The position numbers and the translations under genes were made by a program. From positions 444,001-508,000 of the forward strand of contig NZ_OY761823.1 in assembly GCF_963664965.1 (NCBI RefSeq): a stretch of 64,000 bases of DNA, written 5' to 3'. Shown here piece by piece: positions 35,711-44,329 of the stretch; position 1 is the stretch's first letter; every line of letters begins with the position of its first letter. Origin of the DNA: an uncultured Pseudodesulfovibrio sp. (lineage in GTDB: Bacteria; Desulfobacterota; Desulfovibrionia; Desulfovibrionales; Desulfovibrionaceae). The notes beneath the pieces are model-generated. The model was not told the DNA's origin. It did no database searches and saw only the letters and a list, made by a program, of their open reading frames with translations.

Positions 35711-36991
35711 ATGCCGAAGCATCCAGAGGACACTCCGGTCCCCCATGAGAACATGGAAAAACATCTTGCCAGCTATCTGGACCTGATCCCCGCCATTGTC
35801 TGGCGCATCGATATCGTCGGGAACGAAATCTCGTTTCTCAACTCATATGAAATCCCGTCCCATGGCGAAAAAGTCCGGGCCATCCTGCAAAACCCGCAGC
35901 TTGCGAAAAAGATGGTCCTTGCCGAAGACCGAGAGCGCTTTCAGGTTAGTTATGAACAAATCCGCAACCGCGTGAGAACGGCGTGTTCCTTTCGCCTGCG
36001 CCTCGACAAGGGTGAAACCAAGTGGTTCAAGCTCATGGCCATGCCGGACCCGCAGCACCCGACCTGCTCCATCGGCCTGCTCATCGACATCACCGCACAG
36101 GTCAACACGATTCTCGTGGCCGAAGGCAGGCCCACGCTGTCCACGAAAATAGACCTCATCGACGATCCCGTCCTGCTCGTCCGCTTCTCGGACCGCTCCA
36201 TCTGTGCAGCCAACACCGCTGCTGAACAGTTCCTGCAATACGACAGGAAGCAACTGACCTCGCTCTCTTTTCAGGAACTGCTGCAAAACAATACGGACAC
36301 GGACCTGCACAAGATTTATGAAAGCCTCATCTTCTCGGACCGCTGGAGCGGAAAAATCCACGTAACCGACAGCAGCGGCAGGAACCATCAGTGCTCGGCC
36401 CAGTTCAGGGCCGTGGCCCGCGACGAGGAGAACCTGCTCTGGGTAACCCTGAGCCACCGCAACGACTGCCATGCCTGCAAGGGCGTTCCGGTCAAGGGGA
36501 ATGAAACGATTCCCGCCAAGGATATCGGCAAGGCCATGCGGAAATGCACGACCATCAAGGCGCTTCTGGAGACCATGCTCAAGGGCCTGCCCGAGAATTC
36601 GCCCACGGACGCCATCATGCTTTCGCGCATCTTCATCGACAGGAATACCGTCGCCGTCACCGGCGCGGGCGAACCGTTCGAGACCGTGCCGGAGAACCGC
36701 ACCCATCCGTATCAGGGGTCCATCGCCGAAAATATCGTGCGCTTCGATCTCGGGAACCATGTGGTCATGGAAACATCCAAGAGCATCAAACCCATCGACT
36801 GGGCGCTCTTCATCCCGCGCGGTATCCAGTCCTACTATGCCCAGCCGTTTTACGAAGACGGCATCCTGACCAACGTGCTCATTTTCTGCTCGGAAAAGAG
36901 CCACAGCTACGACCCGGACGCGGAAGCACCACTCTTTGCGCTGCATGAGGATTTCCTCAGCAATCTGGCCCGGTGCATCAAGAACACGTAG
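35711..36991 (+). CDS. PAS-type sensor protein without a recognisable output domain (copy 1)
   Basis: A 426-residue soluble protein. The N-terminal third looks like a PAS domain (YLDLIPAIVWRIDIVGNEISFLN ... KWFKLMAMPD ... GLLIDITAQV), a second PAS-like segment follows (DPVLLVRFSDRSICAANTAAEQFL), and a C-terminal domain contains IAENIVRFDLGNHVVME and SIKPIDWALFIPRG. There is no kinase, GGDEF, EAL or helix-turn-helix output. A paralogue of 431 residues is at 44330-45625. Start 35711 is preceded by AAGGA. It lies just upstream of the regulator and duplicated cassette, so it is probably a ligand or redox sensor for that system. Confidence 0.7.
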   Translation: MPKHPEDTPVPHENMEKHLASYLDLIPAIVWRIDIVGNEISFLNSYEIPSHGEKVRAILQNPQLAKKMVLAEDRERFQVSYEQIRNRVRTACSFRLRLDKGETKWFKLMAMPDPQHPTCSIGLLIDITAQVNTILVAEGRPTLSTKIDLIDDPVLLVRFSDRSICAANTAAEQFLQYDRKQLTSLSFQELLQNNTDTDLHKIYESLIFSDRWSGKIHVTDSSGRNHQCSAQFRAVARDEENLLWVTLSHRNDCHACKGVPVKGNETIPAKDIGKAMRKCTTIKALLETMLKGLPENSPTDAIMLSRIFIDRNTVAVTGAGEPFETVPENRTHPYQGSIAENIVRFDLGNHVVMETSKSIKPIDWALFIPRGIQSYYAQPFYEDGILTNVLIFCSEKSHSYDPDAEAPLFALHEDFLSNLARCIKNT

Positions 36992-36995
36992 CGAT

Positions 36996-37008
36996 CTGGT
37001 CCAACCAA
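36996..37008. promoter_or_regulatory. Candidate GntR operator downstream of the PAS gene
   Basis: CTGGTCCAACCAA matches 12 of 13 bases of the reverse complement of CTGGTTGGACCAG. It lies between the PAS stop codon and a terminator. Confidence 0.4.
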
Positions 37009-37027
37009 CCCCACCCGAAAAACAGAT

Positions 37028-37061
37028 GTCGCGGCAAAAGAGCTTTTGCCGCGACTTTTTT
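37028..37061 (+). terminator. Terminator of the PAS gene
   Basis: A perfect 13-bp stem (GTCGCGGCAAAAG / CTTTTGCCGCGAC) with a 2-base apparent loop is followed by six T residues. Confidence 0.88.
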
Positions 37062-37160
37062 CATCCCACGCCACGCTCTGCCATTCATCCTGTTTTTTTC
37101 ACAATGAATTCAGAGCAATAAAGTCGAAATAGTAGCAAAAGCCCAGTCAAACCGCGCCAA

Positions 37161-37173
37161 CTGGCTGGACCAG
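37161..37173. promoter_or_regulatory. GntR operator, distal
   Basis: CTGGCTGGACCAG, one base different from the proximal site, fits the FadR-type pattern TGGTnnnACCA. It lies about 120 bases upstream of the GntR gene. Confidence 0.6.
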
Positions 37174-37266
37174 TTTGTTCGCTTTTTTTCGACAAAAGCT
37201 TGCCCGCATCTTCCCAGAGCCATAAAACCGCAGGAAAGCACACTTGAAAAACGAATAACCCACTAA

Positions 37267-37279
37267 CTGGTTGGACCAG
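37267..37279. promoter_or_regulatory. GntR operator, proximal, overlapping the ribosome-binding region
   Basis: CTGGTTGGACCAG ends two bases before the GntR start codon, where a ribosome site would normally be. Binding of the regulator here would block its own gene. Confidence 0.65.
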
Positions 37280-37281
37280 AT

Positions 37282-37959
37282 ATGGCTTCTGCACAACGCC
37301 CGATTCTTTGTCAAAAAGTGACGACCATGCTTCAAGGCAACTCCTTCTCCATCGGAGACCGGCTGCCCGGAGAACGCCGTCTTGCGGAAATGTTCAACAC
37401 GAGCCGCAACACCATCCGCGAGGTGCTCTGCAACCTCGAGACCATGGGGTATCTCGAAATCAGGGAAAAAAGCGGCTGCTACCTGAAGAGCAAGGACGGC
37501 CGCATGAGCTGGGAGATGCTACGCAGGCGCAAGAGCCTTGCCGCCAACCGCCAGCTTATCGAGACCCTCATGTTCGTGGCCCCACGGCTCGCCAAGGCCG
37601 AGGCATCACGCCTTTCCCCGAAAGACATCAAGAAACTCGAAGCCGCCACCGCAAAGCTGGGCGATGCAATCATCAACTTCGACCTGCCCACGGTCAGCCG
37701 CGAATACATCGCCTTCTTCCTGACGCTGGCCAAGGTCTCGGGCAACGACTACCTCATCCTGCTCATGAAGGAACTGGCCGTTGCGTCCCAGAACCTGACA
37801 CACGCGGGGACCGGCCTTTCCGAAGTGCAAATCGACTCGCTGTTCGCCTATCACGTGGAACTGTTCAACGCCCTCAAGAACGGCCAGCCCGAGCAGGCCG
37901 ACAAGCTTGCCGAGCGCTGCATGGAAACGTTCTACCAGCTCGTCCTCCCGGAAGACTAG
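37282..37959 (+). CDS. FadR-type GntR transcriptional regulator (cassette copy 1)
   Basis: A 225-residue regulator: winged helix (residues 8-72) with GDRLPGERRLAEMFNTSRNTIREVLCNLETMGYLEIREKSGCYL, then an all-helical FCD-like effector domain (80-220). Family members bind TGGTnnnACCA palindromes and respond to carboxylates. Two such sites (CTGGyTGGACCAG) lie upstream, one touching the start codon, indicating autoregulation. The start lacks a Shine-Dalgarno sequence. A 251-residue paralogue heads the second cassette at 47892. The small RR-motif protein gene follows after 15 bases. Confidence 0.88.
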   Translation: MASAQRPILCQKVTTMLQGNSFSIGDRLPGERRLAEMFNTSRNTIREVLCNLETMGYLEIREKSGCYLKSKDGRMSWEMLRRRKSLAANRQLIETLMFVAPRLAKAEASRLSPKDIKKLEAATAKLGDAIINFDLPTVSREYIAFFLTLAKVSGNDYLILLMKELAVASQNLTHAGTGLSEVQIDSLFAYHVELFNALKNGQPEQADKLAERCMETFYQLVLPED

Positions 37960-37974
37960 CCAAAGCCGCCCACC

Positions 37975-38172
37975 ATGAAACGAAGAGAATTTTTCAGCCG
38001 CTTCCTTCCCGGAACAGGCCATACGGAGAAAAAACCGGAAACGGATTCGAGTCATAAGGAACCGCCCAAGTCCCCCATGACTGAAAAGGAACTGTTTCTG
38101 CGCGCCATGGCCCTCGGGATCGACCCGGCTACTGTCACGCCCGGGCAATTGGAAAAACTGGTTTCCGAGTAG
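37975..38172 (+). CDS. Small RR-motif protein (cassette copy 1)
   Basis: A 65-residue protein starting MKRREFFSRFLPG, followed by a hydrophilic linker and a C-terminal helix with ALGIDPATVTPGQLEKLV. The second cassette has a counterpart in the same position (48635-48913) starting with TRRQLF and containing LGLDPDS, so both ends are conserved although the middle is not. The Arg-Arg start resembles Tat signals, but no hydrophobic core follows, so export is doubtful. The conserved position suggests an adaptor or small subunit. No family recognised. Confidence 0.65.
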   Translation: MKRREFFSRFLPGTGHTEKKPETDSSHKEPPKSPMTEKELFLRAMALGIDPATVTPGQLEKLVSE

Positions 38173-38254
38173 AAACCGCCAACAAGACCGTAGAGAGCAA
38201 AGTTGGAACACGGGGATTGATCACCCTCCCGGCGAGCTCGCAAAGGAGAGTAAG

Positions 38255-39658
38255 ATGGACAACAATAGCGTCAGCTATCTGGAGAGTCGGAAGCTGGTCA
38301 AACGCTGGAGCGGGCCGATCCCGGCTTTGATCAACACAATATTAATTTTTGCCTTTTTCTATGCGACGTGGTGGATTTTTCAGGACCCACGCGGCCTCAT
38401 GCGTATGTACACCCCCTACGTGGGCTACATGGTCTGCCGCTGGCTCCTGATCCTGTTCATCTGGGTCGCGTACATTTTCGATTTCTGGCCTTTCAAGCGG
38501 TCGTGGCTGAAAAAAGCGCATCCGCTTGTCAAGGGCTCGGTGCTGACGCTCGTCAGCGTGGTCGCCATGATCATCCTGATCAAGGGCTTCTTCGTCGATA
38601 TCCTCGGCAACTTCGGTATCGCCTACTTCGACCCCGCACGCCTCGAAGCGATGGGAATCACGGATTTCTATTCCATCGAGTACGCGGCTGAGGCCATCAT
38701 GATGTTCGCGGCCATCGCCTCCTGGCTCTCCCCGAGCTGGGTCGTGGCCTGTGAAAACGCCCCGTGGCAGAAGCTGGGACAGCCCGCACGCGGCATCACC
38801 ATCGTGCTGGTGACCTTCCTCTTCAGCATGATCGTCTACTTTCTGACCATGCACTCGCACATGGCGATCCTCTTCTACCCCTGGCAGAAATTCACGGCCA
38901 TCTGTCCGCCCTACTGGGAAGAATTCGCCAACACGGTTTCCGGCAACTTCCACATCGCGTGGATCATGTGCTGCACCGTGGTCGTCTGGCTGTTCGAGAC
39001 CATCTGGGAACGCTATCCCTTCAACCTGATCAAGCACGACGGACTGCGCCGCACCGCCTCCTTCTTCGGCATCATCGGCATCGCCCTCGCACTGTGCTTC
39101 TTCCTGTTCTACGCACAGGACATCGTCTGGGGCGAGACCATCCGCGGCACCCGCCGTCTCATGGCTCCTGACTGGCGCTGGCTGCATGTCGGTGAAATGG
39201 CCATCTTCTGGCTTGTCCCGACCCTGTACCTGACCTTCTACTGCAACAACTGGCCGACCAAATTCAGCCGTCCCGTCAACGTGTGCATCCGCACCCTGCT
39301 GACCGCCCTGATGGCCGTGTTCGTCTACGTTATCTACTACAAGACCTCCCACCTGTTCCTGGGAACCCAGAAGGGCTTCTCCCATCCGCAGCAGTTCCCC
39401 ATGATCCCCATGATCTGGCTGATCAACATCTTCCTGATCAACTACTGGTTCATGGACGGCTGGCCGGGTTGGAAGGCTGTTCCCAAGACCGCTGAAGAAC
39501 TGGAAGAGGTCAAGGAAGAGGTTGTTGCAAGCGATGTGAAGTGGACTCCGGGCATTGCCAAGGGCCTTGCCGTGGGTCTGGCTGCCGGTCTGGCGCTGTA
39601 CTTCGCCATCATCAACATCCTGCCGTGGATCAGCGCGAACTTCTCCATCATCAAGTAA
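38255..39658 (+). CDS. Polytopic membrane protein of unknown family (cassette copy 1)
   Basis: A 467-residue protein with about ten or eleven hydrophobic segments, starting YLESRKLVKRWSGPIPALI. Copy 2 (48976) is the same length within five residues and mostly identical by eye. Fully shared motifs include WWIFQDPRG, MRMYTPYVGYM, TMHxHMxIL in a membrane segment (paired His), VSGNFH, IMCCTVVVWL, APDWRWLHVGEMAIF and GTQKGFSHPQQFPMIPMIW. Conserved His, Met and Cys in or near membrane segments could bind metal or a prosthetic group. A good GGAG site precedes the ATG. The hydrolase gene follows after 22 bases. I do not recognise the family. Confidence 0.75.
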   Translation: MDNNSVSYLESRKLVKRWSGPIPALINTILIFAFFYATWWIFQDPRGLMRMYTPYVGYMVCRWLLILFIWVAYIFDFWPFKRSWLKKAHPLVKGSVLTLVSVVAMIILIKGFFVDILGNFGIAYFDPARLEAMGITDFYSIEYAAEAIMMFAAIASWLSPSWVVACENAPWQKLGQPARGITIVLVTFLFSMIVYFLTMHSHMAILFYPWQKFTAICPPYWEEFANTVSGNFHIAWIMCCTVVVWLFETIWERYPFNLIKHDGLRRTASFFGIIGIALALCFFLFYAQDIVWGETIRGTRRLMAPDWRWLHVGEMAIFWLVPTLYLTFYCNNWPTKFSRPVNVCIRTLLTALMAVFVYVIYYKTSHLFLGTQKGFSHPQQFPMIPMIWLINIFLINYWFMDGWPGWKAVPKTAEELEEVKEEVVASDVKWTPGIAKGLAVGLAAGLALYFAIINILPWISANFSIIK

Positions 39659-39680
39659 GCGCAGGAACAAGGAGCTAATT

Positions 39681-40850
39681 ATGAATAACGATAAAAAAGA
39701 CTTCAGCAGGCGCGATTTCATGAAGGGCGCAGCCACCGGCCTTGTCGCCGGAGCTTTCGCCGGAATGGGATTCTATTCCTACAGCCCTTCGGCCTATGAC
39801 CGCCTCCCCAAGGTAGAACGCAAACAGGAGGATTTCGGTGCATGCCGCAGCGTCCGCATCACCAACATCTCCGAGACAAGCTGGTTCAACAACGCGCACC
39901 TCATCGGCGACATCCACGAAGCCGGTGGCCTGCTCGTCAACCAGTACACCCTGAACTGGGCACCGTTTGCCAACGGCAAGGGCTCTGCCAAGGGTTCGTA
40001 TCAGGAAGGCATCGACTCCATTAAGGGATACCTGCCCAACGACCTGAAAAAGGCATGGGAAATCCAGAAGAAGCTGGCCCTGCACCCGGACAATCCGGGC
40101 GGCTATTCCTGCCTCATCGAGGTGGAATCGCTGGACGGCACCATGCACAAATACCTGCTGGACACCGGCTGGTCCTACGAGTGGATGGAAGACAGCTTCA
40201 AGCGCGAAGGCATCGACAAGATGTTGCAGGAACAGGAAATCGAAGCCCTGTTCATCTCGCACGAGCACTGGGACCACTTCTGGGGCCTGCCCGTCACCAC
40301 GAAATACGACAACCGCATTCCGCTGTACGTCCACGACGGCTTCTATGAGGAAGGCCTCCAGTACATCAAGGACTGCGGCTACAAGGGCGACCTGACCATC
40401 GTGGATCAGCCCGTGACGAAGATCATCCCGGGCATGGCGTTGCTCAAGTTTGACGTACCCATCATCAACCGCGTATTCGGAGAGACCTCCCTTGCCTTCA
40501 ACATCAAGGACAAGGGACTGGTGCTCATCTCAGGCTGCTGCCATCAGGGCATCCTGAAATTCGCGGACTTCGCCTTTGCCAACCTGAAGTACGACAAGGA
40601 CAAGTTCTACGGCATCTACGGCGGGCTTCACATCTCGCCCTTCGAGGACTGGGATCCCAAGTACGATGATCTCGTGATCTCGCTGGGCCAATGGGGCTTT
40701 GAGCGCATCGGCTGCAACCACTGCACCGGCCACCTCACCGCCAAGAAATTCATCGAAGCCGGATATCCGGTGGTGCGCGGCACGGCACGTTTCCGCTCCG
40801 CATCCAAGGATTATCTCGGCAACGGAGATAAAATCAACTTCGGTTGCTAA
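39681..40850 (+). CDS. Tat-exported metallo-beta-lactamase-fold hydrolase (cassette copy 1)
   Basis: A 389-residue protein with a canonical Tat signal (SRRDFMKGAATGLVAGAFAGMG), so exported folded. The MBL fold carries the metal motif HEHWDH (ISHEHWDHFWGLP), then SGCCHQG, YGGLHIS and CNHCTG, an arrangement like the COG1237 group that includes the dihydropterin-linked RFAP synthases. An insertion between the Tat signal and the first metal motif (about 90-150) is shared only with copy 2. The cofactor-loaded export route fits the downstream CobW-type GTPase, a candidate metal chaperone. The substrate is unknown. GGAG precedes the ATG. Confidence 0.82.
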   Translation: MNNDKKDFSRRDFMKGAATGLVAGAFAGMGFYSYSPSAYDRLPKVERKQEDFGACRSVRITNISETSWFNNAHLIGDIHEAGGLLVNQYTLNWAPFANGKGSAKGSYQEGIDSIKGYLPNDLKKAWEIQKKLALHPDNPGGYSCLIEVESLDGTMHKYLLDTGWSYEWMEDSFKREGIDKMLQEQEIEALFISHEHWDHFWGLPVTTKYDNRIPLYVHDGFYEEGLQYIKDCGYKGDLTIVDQPVTKIIPGMALLKFDVPIINRVFGETSLAFNIKDKGLVLISGCCHQGILKFADFAFANLKYDKDKFYGIYGGLHISPFEDWDPKYDDLVISLGQWGFERIGCNHCTGHLTAKKFIEAGYPVVRGTARFRSASKDYLGNGDKINFGC

Positions 40851-40865
40851 CCGTCACCATCAACA

Positions 40866-40900
40866 GGAGTCCGGTTTCTCTTCAGGAGAGACCGGGCTCC
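40866..40900 (+). other. Intercistronic RNA hairpin between hydrolase and GTPase genes (copy 1)
   Basis: GGAGTCCGGTTTCTC and GAGAGACCGGGCTCC pair over 15 bp with two G-T wobbles and a 5-base loop. There is no T-run, so it is not a normal terminator. A hairpin with different sequence occupies the same place in copy 2 (51590-51624). Confidence 0.6.
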
Positions 40901-40917
40901 ATACAACGAAAAACATC

Positions 40918-42744
40918 ATGAATCTTTCCGCCATCCTTCCTCCGCAGCGAAACAGGGACCGACAGGTCGACCTTTCCGAAATGCTCGTCAACTGCCTGCT
41001 GGCCGCCTGCCAGCATGACGAATTCAAACGGCTTGTGGGCTGGAAAGGCATGGCGGTCTGCCCTCGGGGCAAACAGGCATGGACCATGAAAGTCCGCTCC
41101 CGCCCCGGCGTGTTCGGGCTGTGCACCGCAGAATCCGACACGGACGAGCACGGCCAGCACGCGACCGTGGACCTGTTCTATTTCCCGGACCCGGACGAAC
41201 CGCTGCTGGAGACCATGTCCCTTGCTGCCAACCATGCCGCGGCGCACCCGGACTACACCGACACCCTGCGCCAGTTCTCCACCGACGATTTCTGGGCCAT
41301 GCCCTTCTACATCGGCATGCTCTCGGTTTCCCTCGGGGCGGACGAAGACGCGCTTTCCCTGCGGCTTCAGTCGGTCAGCCAAAAACTCTGCATCGCGCAG
41401 GACGGCGTGGCCATATCCGACGGCCAGTGGCTCATCAAACCGGGCGAAGCCGAGGAAGACATCCCGGCCCACGCCATTGCATCGGATTTCGTGCTTGTGC
41501 TCGCCGCCGCCGTGTCCAACAGCCTCGGCACAGCTCCCGCCCTGTTCAGCCGCGACGAAAATCCCGCCGCCGCCATGGGATATGACGCGGAAGGCAACCA
41601 CTTTTCCATTGACCGGGACATCTTCACCGTCACCGATGTCTTCGGCTGGGGAGAACGCGACACGCTTGAATCCCTCGCGTTCTCCGACCTTTCCCAAGAC
41701 GCCTGCTCAGGATCGCCCGAGGCCCGGGATGCGCTGCCCGACGCCATAAGGGACGCCCTGTTCTGGGAAACCCACGATCTCGCTGCCATCGCGCAAAAAG
41801 GCGAACATCCTCACGCCTTTGACAAGCGGCCGAGCCTGATCATACTCAGCGGATTTCTCGGCGCGGGCAAGACCACCTTCCTGAACCAGTTGCTGGAATA
41901 CCACGCGGCCCGCGACGAACTGGTCGCCATCATCCAGAATGAGATCGGCAAGACCGGCGTGGACGGCAAGCTCCTCGAAGGCGACGACTCCATCGTGGAA
42001 TTGGACGAAGGGTGCGTCTGCTGCACGCTGGCGGGCAACCTGTCCCGTGGCATGGAACAGCTCACCGCCCGGTTCAACCCGAAGGTCATCGTGCTGGAGA
42101 CCACCGGACTGGCGAATCCTTTCAACATTCTCAACGAGATCGAGAAGCTGCGGCCATTGGCCCGACTCGATTCCATCACCACGCTCGTGGACGCACAGAA
42201 CGGACCGGACCTGCTGGAAGAAAGCGACATCGCACGCAACCAGATCAAGGCCGCAGACACCATTCTCCTGAACAAGTGCGATCTGGTTTCCGAAACCGAG
42301 CTGGACGCCCTGACCGAGACCGTCCGCACCCTCAACAAGCGCGCCCAGCTTGTCAGGACCGAACACGGAACCATCAATCCGGGCACGATCTACGACACCG
42401 ACCTCCTCACGCAAAACAGCACGGGAATCCTTCCTGCCCCCATAAATGCATCCCATCACACCCATGCCATGGAAGGGTTCACGTCCCGACGTTTTGCTTT
42501 CAATATTCCCTTGAGCCGCAAGGACCTTGTGGAGGTGATCGAATCCCTCCCGGCCGAGGTCTTTCGGCTCAAGGGGATTGTAAAACTGGAAGACAGCGAG
42601 GAACCGGCAGTGGTGCAGTATGTCGCCGGAAGATACGAACTCTCCAGCCTCGGCAGCCCGTTCGACGATGAATCCTTCCTCGTCGCTATCGGCCGGGACA
42701 TGGACCTGTCCATCCTCGAAAACCTTGAAAGGAGTTGTGCATGA
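40918..42744 (+). CDS. CobW/G3E-family GTPase with novel N-terminal domain (cassette copy 1)
   Basis: A 608-residue protein. The C-terminal half is a G3E GTPase: P-loop GFLGAGKTT (about 312-320), EIGKTGVDGKLLEGDD, the metal motif CVCC (366-369) after ELDEG, ETTGLANP, NKCD (about 452) and a CobW C-terminal domain. Such GTPases deliver zinc, cobalt or iron to client enzymes. The first 300 residues form an extra domain, shared only with copy 2, that I do not recognise. The ATG at 40918 lacks a clear ribosome site and lies 17 bases after an RNA hairpin. The stop overlaps the ExbB gene (ATGA). Confidence 0.85.
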   Translation: MNLSAILPPQRNRDRQVDLSEMLVNCLLAACQHDEFKRLVGWKGMAVCPRGKQAWTMKVRSRPGVFGLCTAESDTDEHGQHATVDLFYFPDPDEPLLETMSLAANHAAAHPDYTDTLRQFSTDDFWAMPFYIGMLSVSLGADEDALSLRLQSVSQKLCIAQDGVAISDGQWLIKPGEAEEDIPAHAIASDFVLVLAAAVSNSLGTAPALFSRDENPAAAMGYDAEGNHFSIDRDIFTVTDVFGWGERDTLESLAFSDLSQDACSGSPEARDALPDAIRDALFWETHDLAAIAQKGEHPHAFDKRPSLIILSGFLGAGKTTFLNQLLEYHAARDELVAIIQNEIGKTGVDGKLLEGDDSIVELDEGCVCCTLAGNLSRGMEQLTARFNPKVIVLETTGLANPFNILNEIEKLRPLARLDSITTLVDAQNGPDLLEESDIARNQIKAADTILLNKCDLVSETELDALTETVRTLNKRAQLVRTEHGTINPGTIYDTDLLTQNSTGILPAPINASHHTHAMEGFTSRRFAFNIPLSRKDLVEVIESLPAEVFRLKGIVKLEDSEEPAVVQYVAGRYELSSLGSPFDDESFLVAIGRDMDLSILENLERSCA

Positions 42745-43343
42745 ACATCCTTCAGCAGGGCGGTTTCATGATGTGGCCGCTGCTCATCCTTTCCATCGCG
42801 GCCCTCGCGGTCATTGGAGAGCGTTTCATCATATTCACCACGCGGCCCTTCCCCTCTGCTGAAAAATGTGCGCGCATCTTCAATGAATTCAGACAGAGCG
42901 GCAAACAGGCCGCCCTTGAGCAGGTTGAGAAGATCACTCCGGCCTATCGCCGCATCTTCGAAATCCTGTTCACTGACCAGCCCCTGCCGCAAAAGGAACA
43001 GACCATCCATCTTGCCGGGGAAGAGGCACTCCATGCGCTCAACCACCGCCTCGACTTTCTGTCCACGGTTGCGACCACGGCACCGCTCATGGGCCTTCTG
43101 GGAACCGTGCTCGGCATGATCAACGCCTTTTCCCGACTGTCCGCCGCCGGGGATGTGGACATCTCCATGCTCGCGGGCGGCATCTGGCAGGCGCTGCTCA
43201 CCACGGCGGCAGGGCTGTCCATCGCCATCCCGACCCTGCTCGCACACCGCTGGTTCTGCCGCCAGCAGGACAAGACGGCCTACGCCATGCAGCATGCGGC
43301 CAACACCTTTCTCGAACAGCAGGAGCGTACGGAGCGAGACTGA
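42741..43343 (+). CDS. ExbB/TolQ-type proton channel subunit
   Basis: A 200-residue MotA/TolQ/ExbB family membrane protein with a first membrane helix (MMWPLLILSIAALAVIGERFIIF) and the conserved pair of helices with VATTAPLMGLLGTVLGMINAFSRL and GGIWQALLTTAAGLSIAIPTLLAH. With ExbD it converts proton flow into motion that TonB passes to outer-membrane transporters. GAAAGGAG precedes the ATG, which overlaps the GTPase stop by four bases, tying it to the cassette. Confidence 0.9.
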   Translation: MNILQQGGFMMWPLLILSIAALAVIGERFIIFTTRPFPSAEKCARIFNEFRQSGKQAALEQVEKITPAYRRIFEILFTDQPLPQKEQTIHLAGEEALHALNHRLDFLSTVATTAPLMGLLGTVLGMINAFSRLSAAGDVDISMLAGGIWQALLTTAAGLSIAIPTLLAHRWFCRQQDKTAYAMQHAANTFLEQQERTERD

Positions 43344-43777
43344 TGATTTCCTTCACACGCAAGCAATCCCGTCCGGCCTCGCCGGACATCACCCCGCTGT
43401 TGGATGTGGTCTTCATCCTGCTGATCTTCTTCGTCATCTCGGCCGTGTTTACGGCAAAAGGCATGGACATGGAACTGCCGCCCGCCGAGTCGGCACAAGC
43501 CGTTTCCGGCAAATCCATGGAAATCGAGCTGCACGCCAACGGCGACCTGTTCTGCGACACCGCCCCGATCACCCTGCTCGACCTCTCCCATATTCTGGAA
43601 AACACCGCTGAAAAACCGCTCGCCATGCAGCCGCAGCACATCCTGCTCAAGGCCGCGCCCGAGGCAAAGGTGGAGTCGTTCCTGCGGGTCGTGGACCTTG
43701 TCCGCACGCACGCCTTCAGCAACCTGATAATCGCCACCGGCAGCAAGAAAGCCGAATTGGCCGAGTCCTCCCGATGA
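43343..43777 (+). CDS. ExbD/TolR-type energy-transducing protein
   Basis: A 144-residue protein with one N-terminal membrane helix carrying the key aspartate (SPDITPLLDVVFILLIFFVISAVF), followed by a periplasmic domain ending in ILLKAAPEAKVESFLRVVDLVRTHAFSNLIIAT. It partners with ExbB at 42741. Start and stop overlap neighbouring genes (stop/start with ExbB; ATGA with the TonB-like gene). Confidence 0.9.
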   Translation: MISFTRKQSRPASPDITPLLDVVFILLIFFVISAVFTAKGMDMELPPAESAQAVSGKSMEIELHANGDLFCDTAPITLLDLSHILENTAEKPLAMQPQHILLKAAPEAKVESFLRVVDLVRTHAFSNLIIATGSKKAELAESSR

Positions 43778-44301
43778 CATCCCGTCAGCTTTTCGGTCTC
43801 TGCATTGCGATTTCAATCTGTATACACTTCCTGCTGGTGCAGCAGAACTGGGCACCGGAACCGGTCATGGGATCGGATCAGATAGTGATTCCCGCGGACT
43901 TTGACATCGCGGTGAGCACTCCGGGCAACGCCCTCGCCCTTGAACAGGGAATGGAAGAGAATAACGATGGGGAAAACGCGGAAGAAACGGCGCGGCGACT
44001 GAAACGGCTGGCGATAAAGCACTACCTCAAACAGGTCAATGAGGCCATCGAACGGCGCAAATTCCTGCCCGGAAACGGGGACCTGTCCGACCTGATCGGC
44101 AACGTGCTCTACACCTTCCGCATCCGGCCCGACGACAGTTTTTCCGGCATCCGCCTCGTGCGTTCTTCCGGGAACGCCCGCCTCGATCAGGCAGCCGGAC
44201 GCGCCATTGCCGCAGCCAGCGGCGTGACCAAACGGCCCAAAATCCTCCGGGGGCAGGCTTTCTCCCTCAAAATCACCGTCAAATACCAGTACAGCATGTG
44301 A
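43774..44301 (+). CDS. TonB-like protein
   Basis: A 175-residue protein: N-terminal membrane helix (LFGLCIAISICIHFLLV), a short acidic periplasmic linker with no proline-rich spacer, and a TonB C-terminal domain (about 90-175: VNEAIERRKFLPGNGDLSDLIGNVLYTFRIRPDDSFSGIRLVRSSGNARLDQAAGRAI). It would contact an outer-membrane receptor, but no TonB-dependent receptor gene is in the window, so the partner is encoded elsewhere. The missing Pro-rich spacer makes it short for TonB. It ends the cassette-1 transcript and is convergent with the second PAS gene. Confidence 0.82.
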   Translation: MTSRQLFGLCIAISICIHFLLVQQNWAPEPVMGSDQIVIPADFDIAVSTPGNALALEQGMEENNDGENAEETARRLKRLAIKHYLKQVNEAIERRKFLPGNGDLSDLIGNVLYTFRIRPDDSFSGIRLVRSSGNARLDQAAGRAIAAASGVTKRPKILRGQAFSLKITVKYQYSM

Positions 44302-44329
44302 CCGGGCATCCGGGCCTCGGACGAAACTG

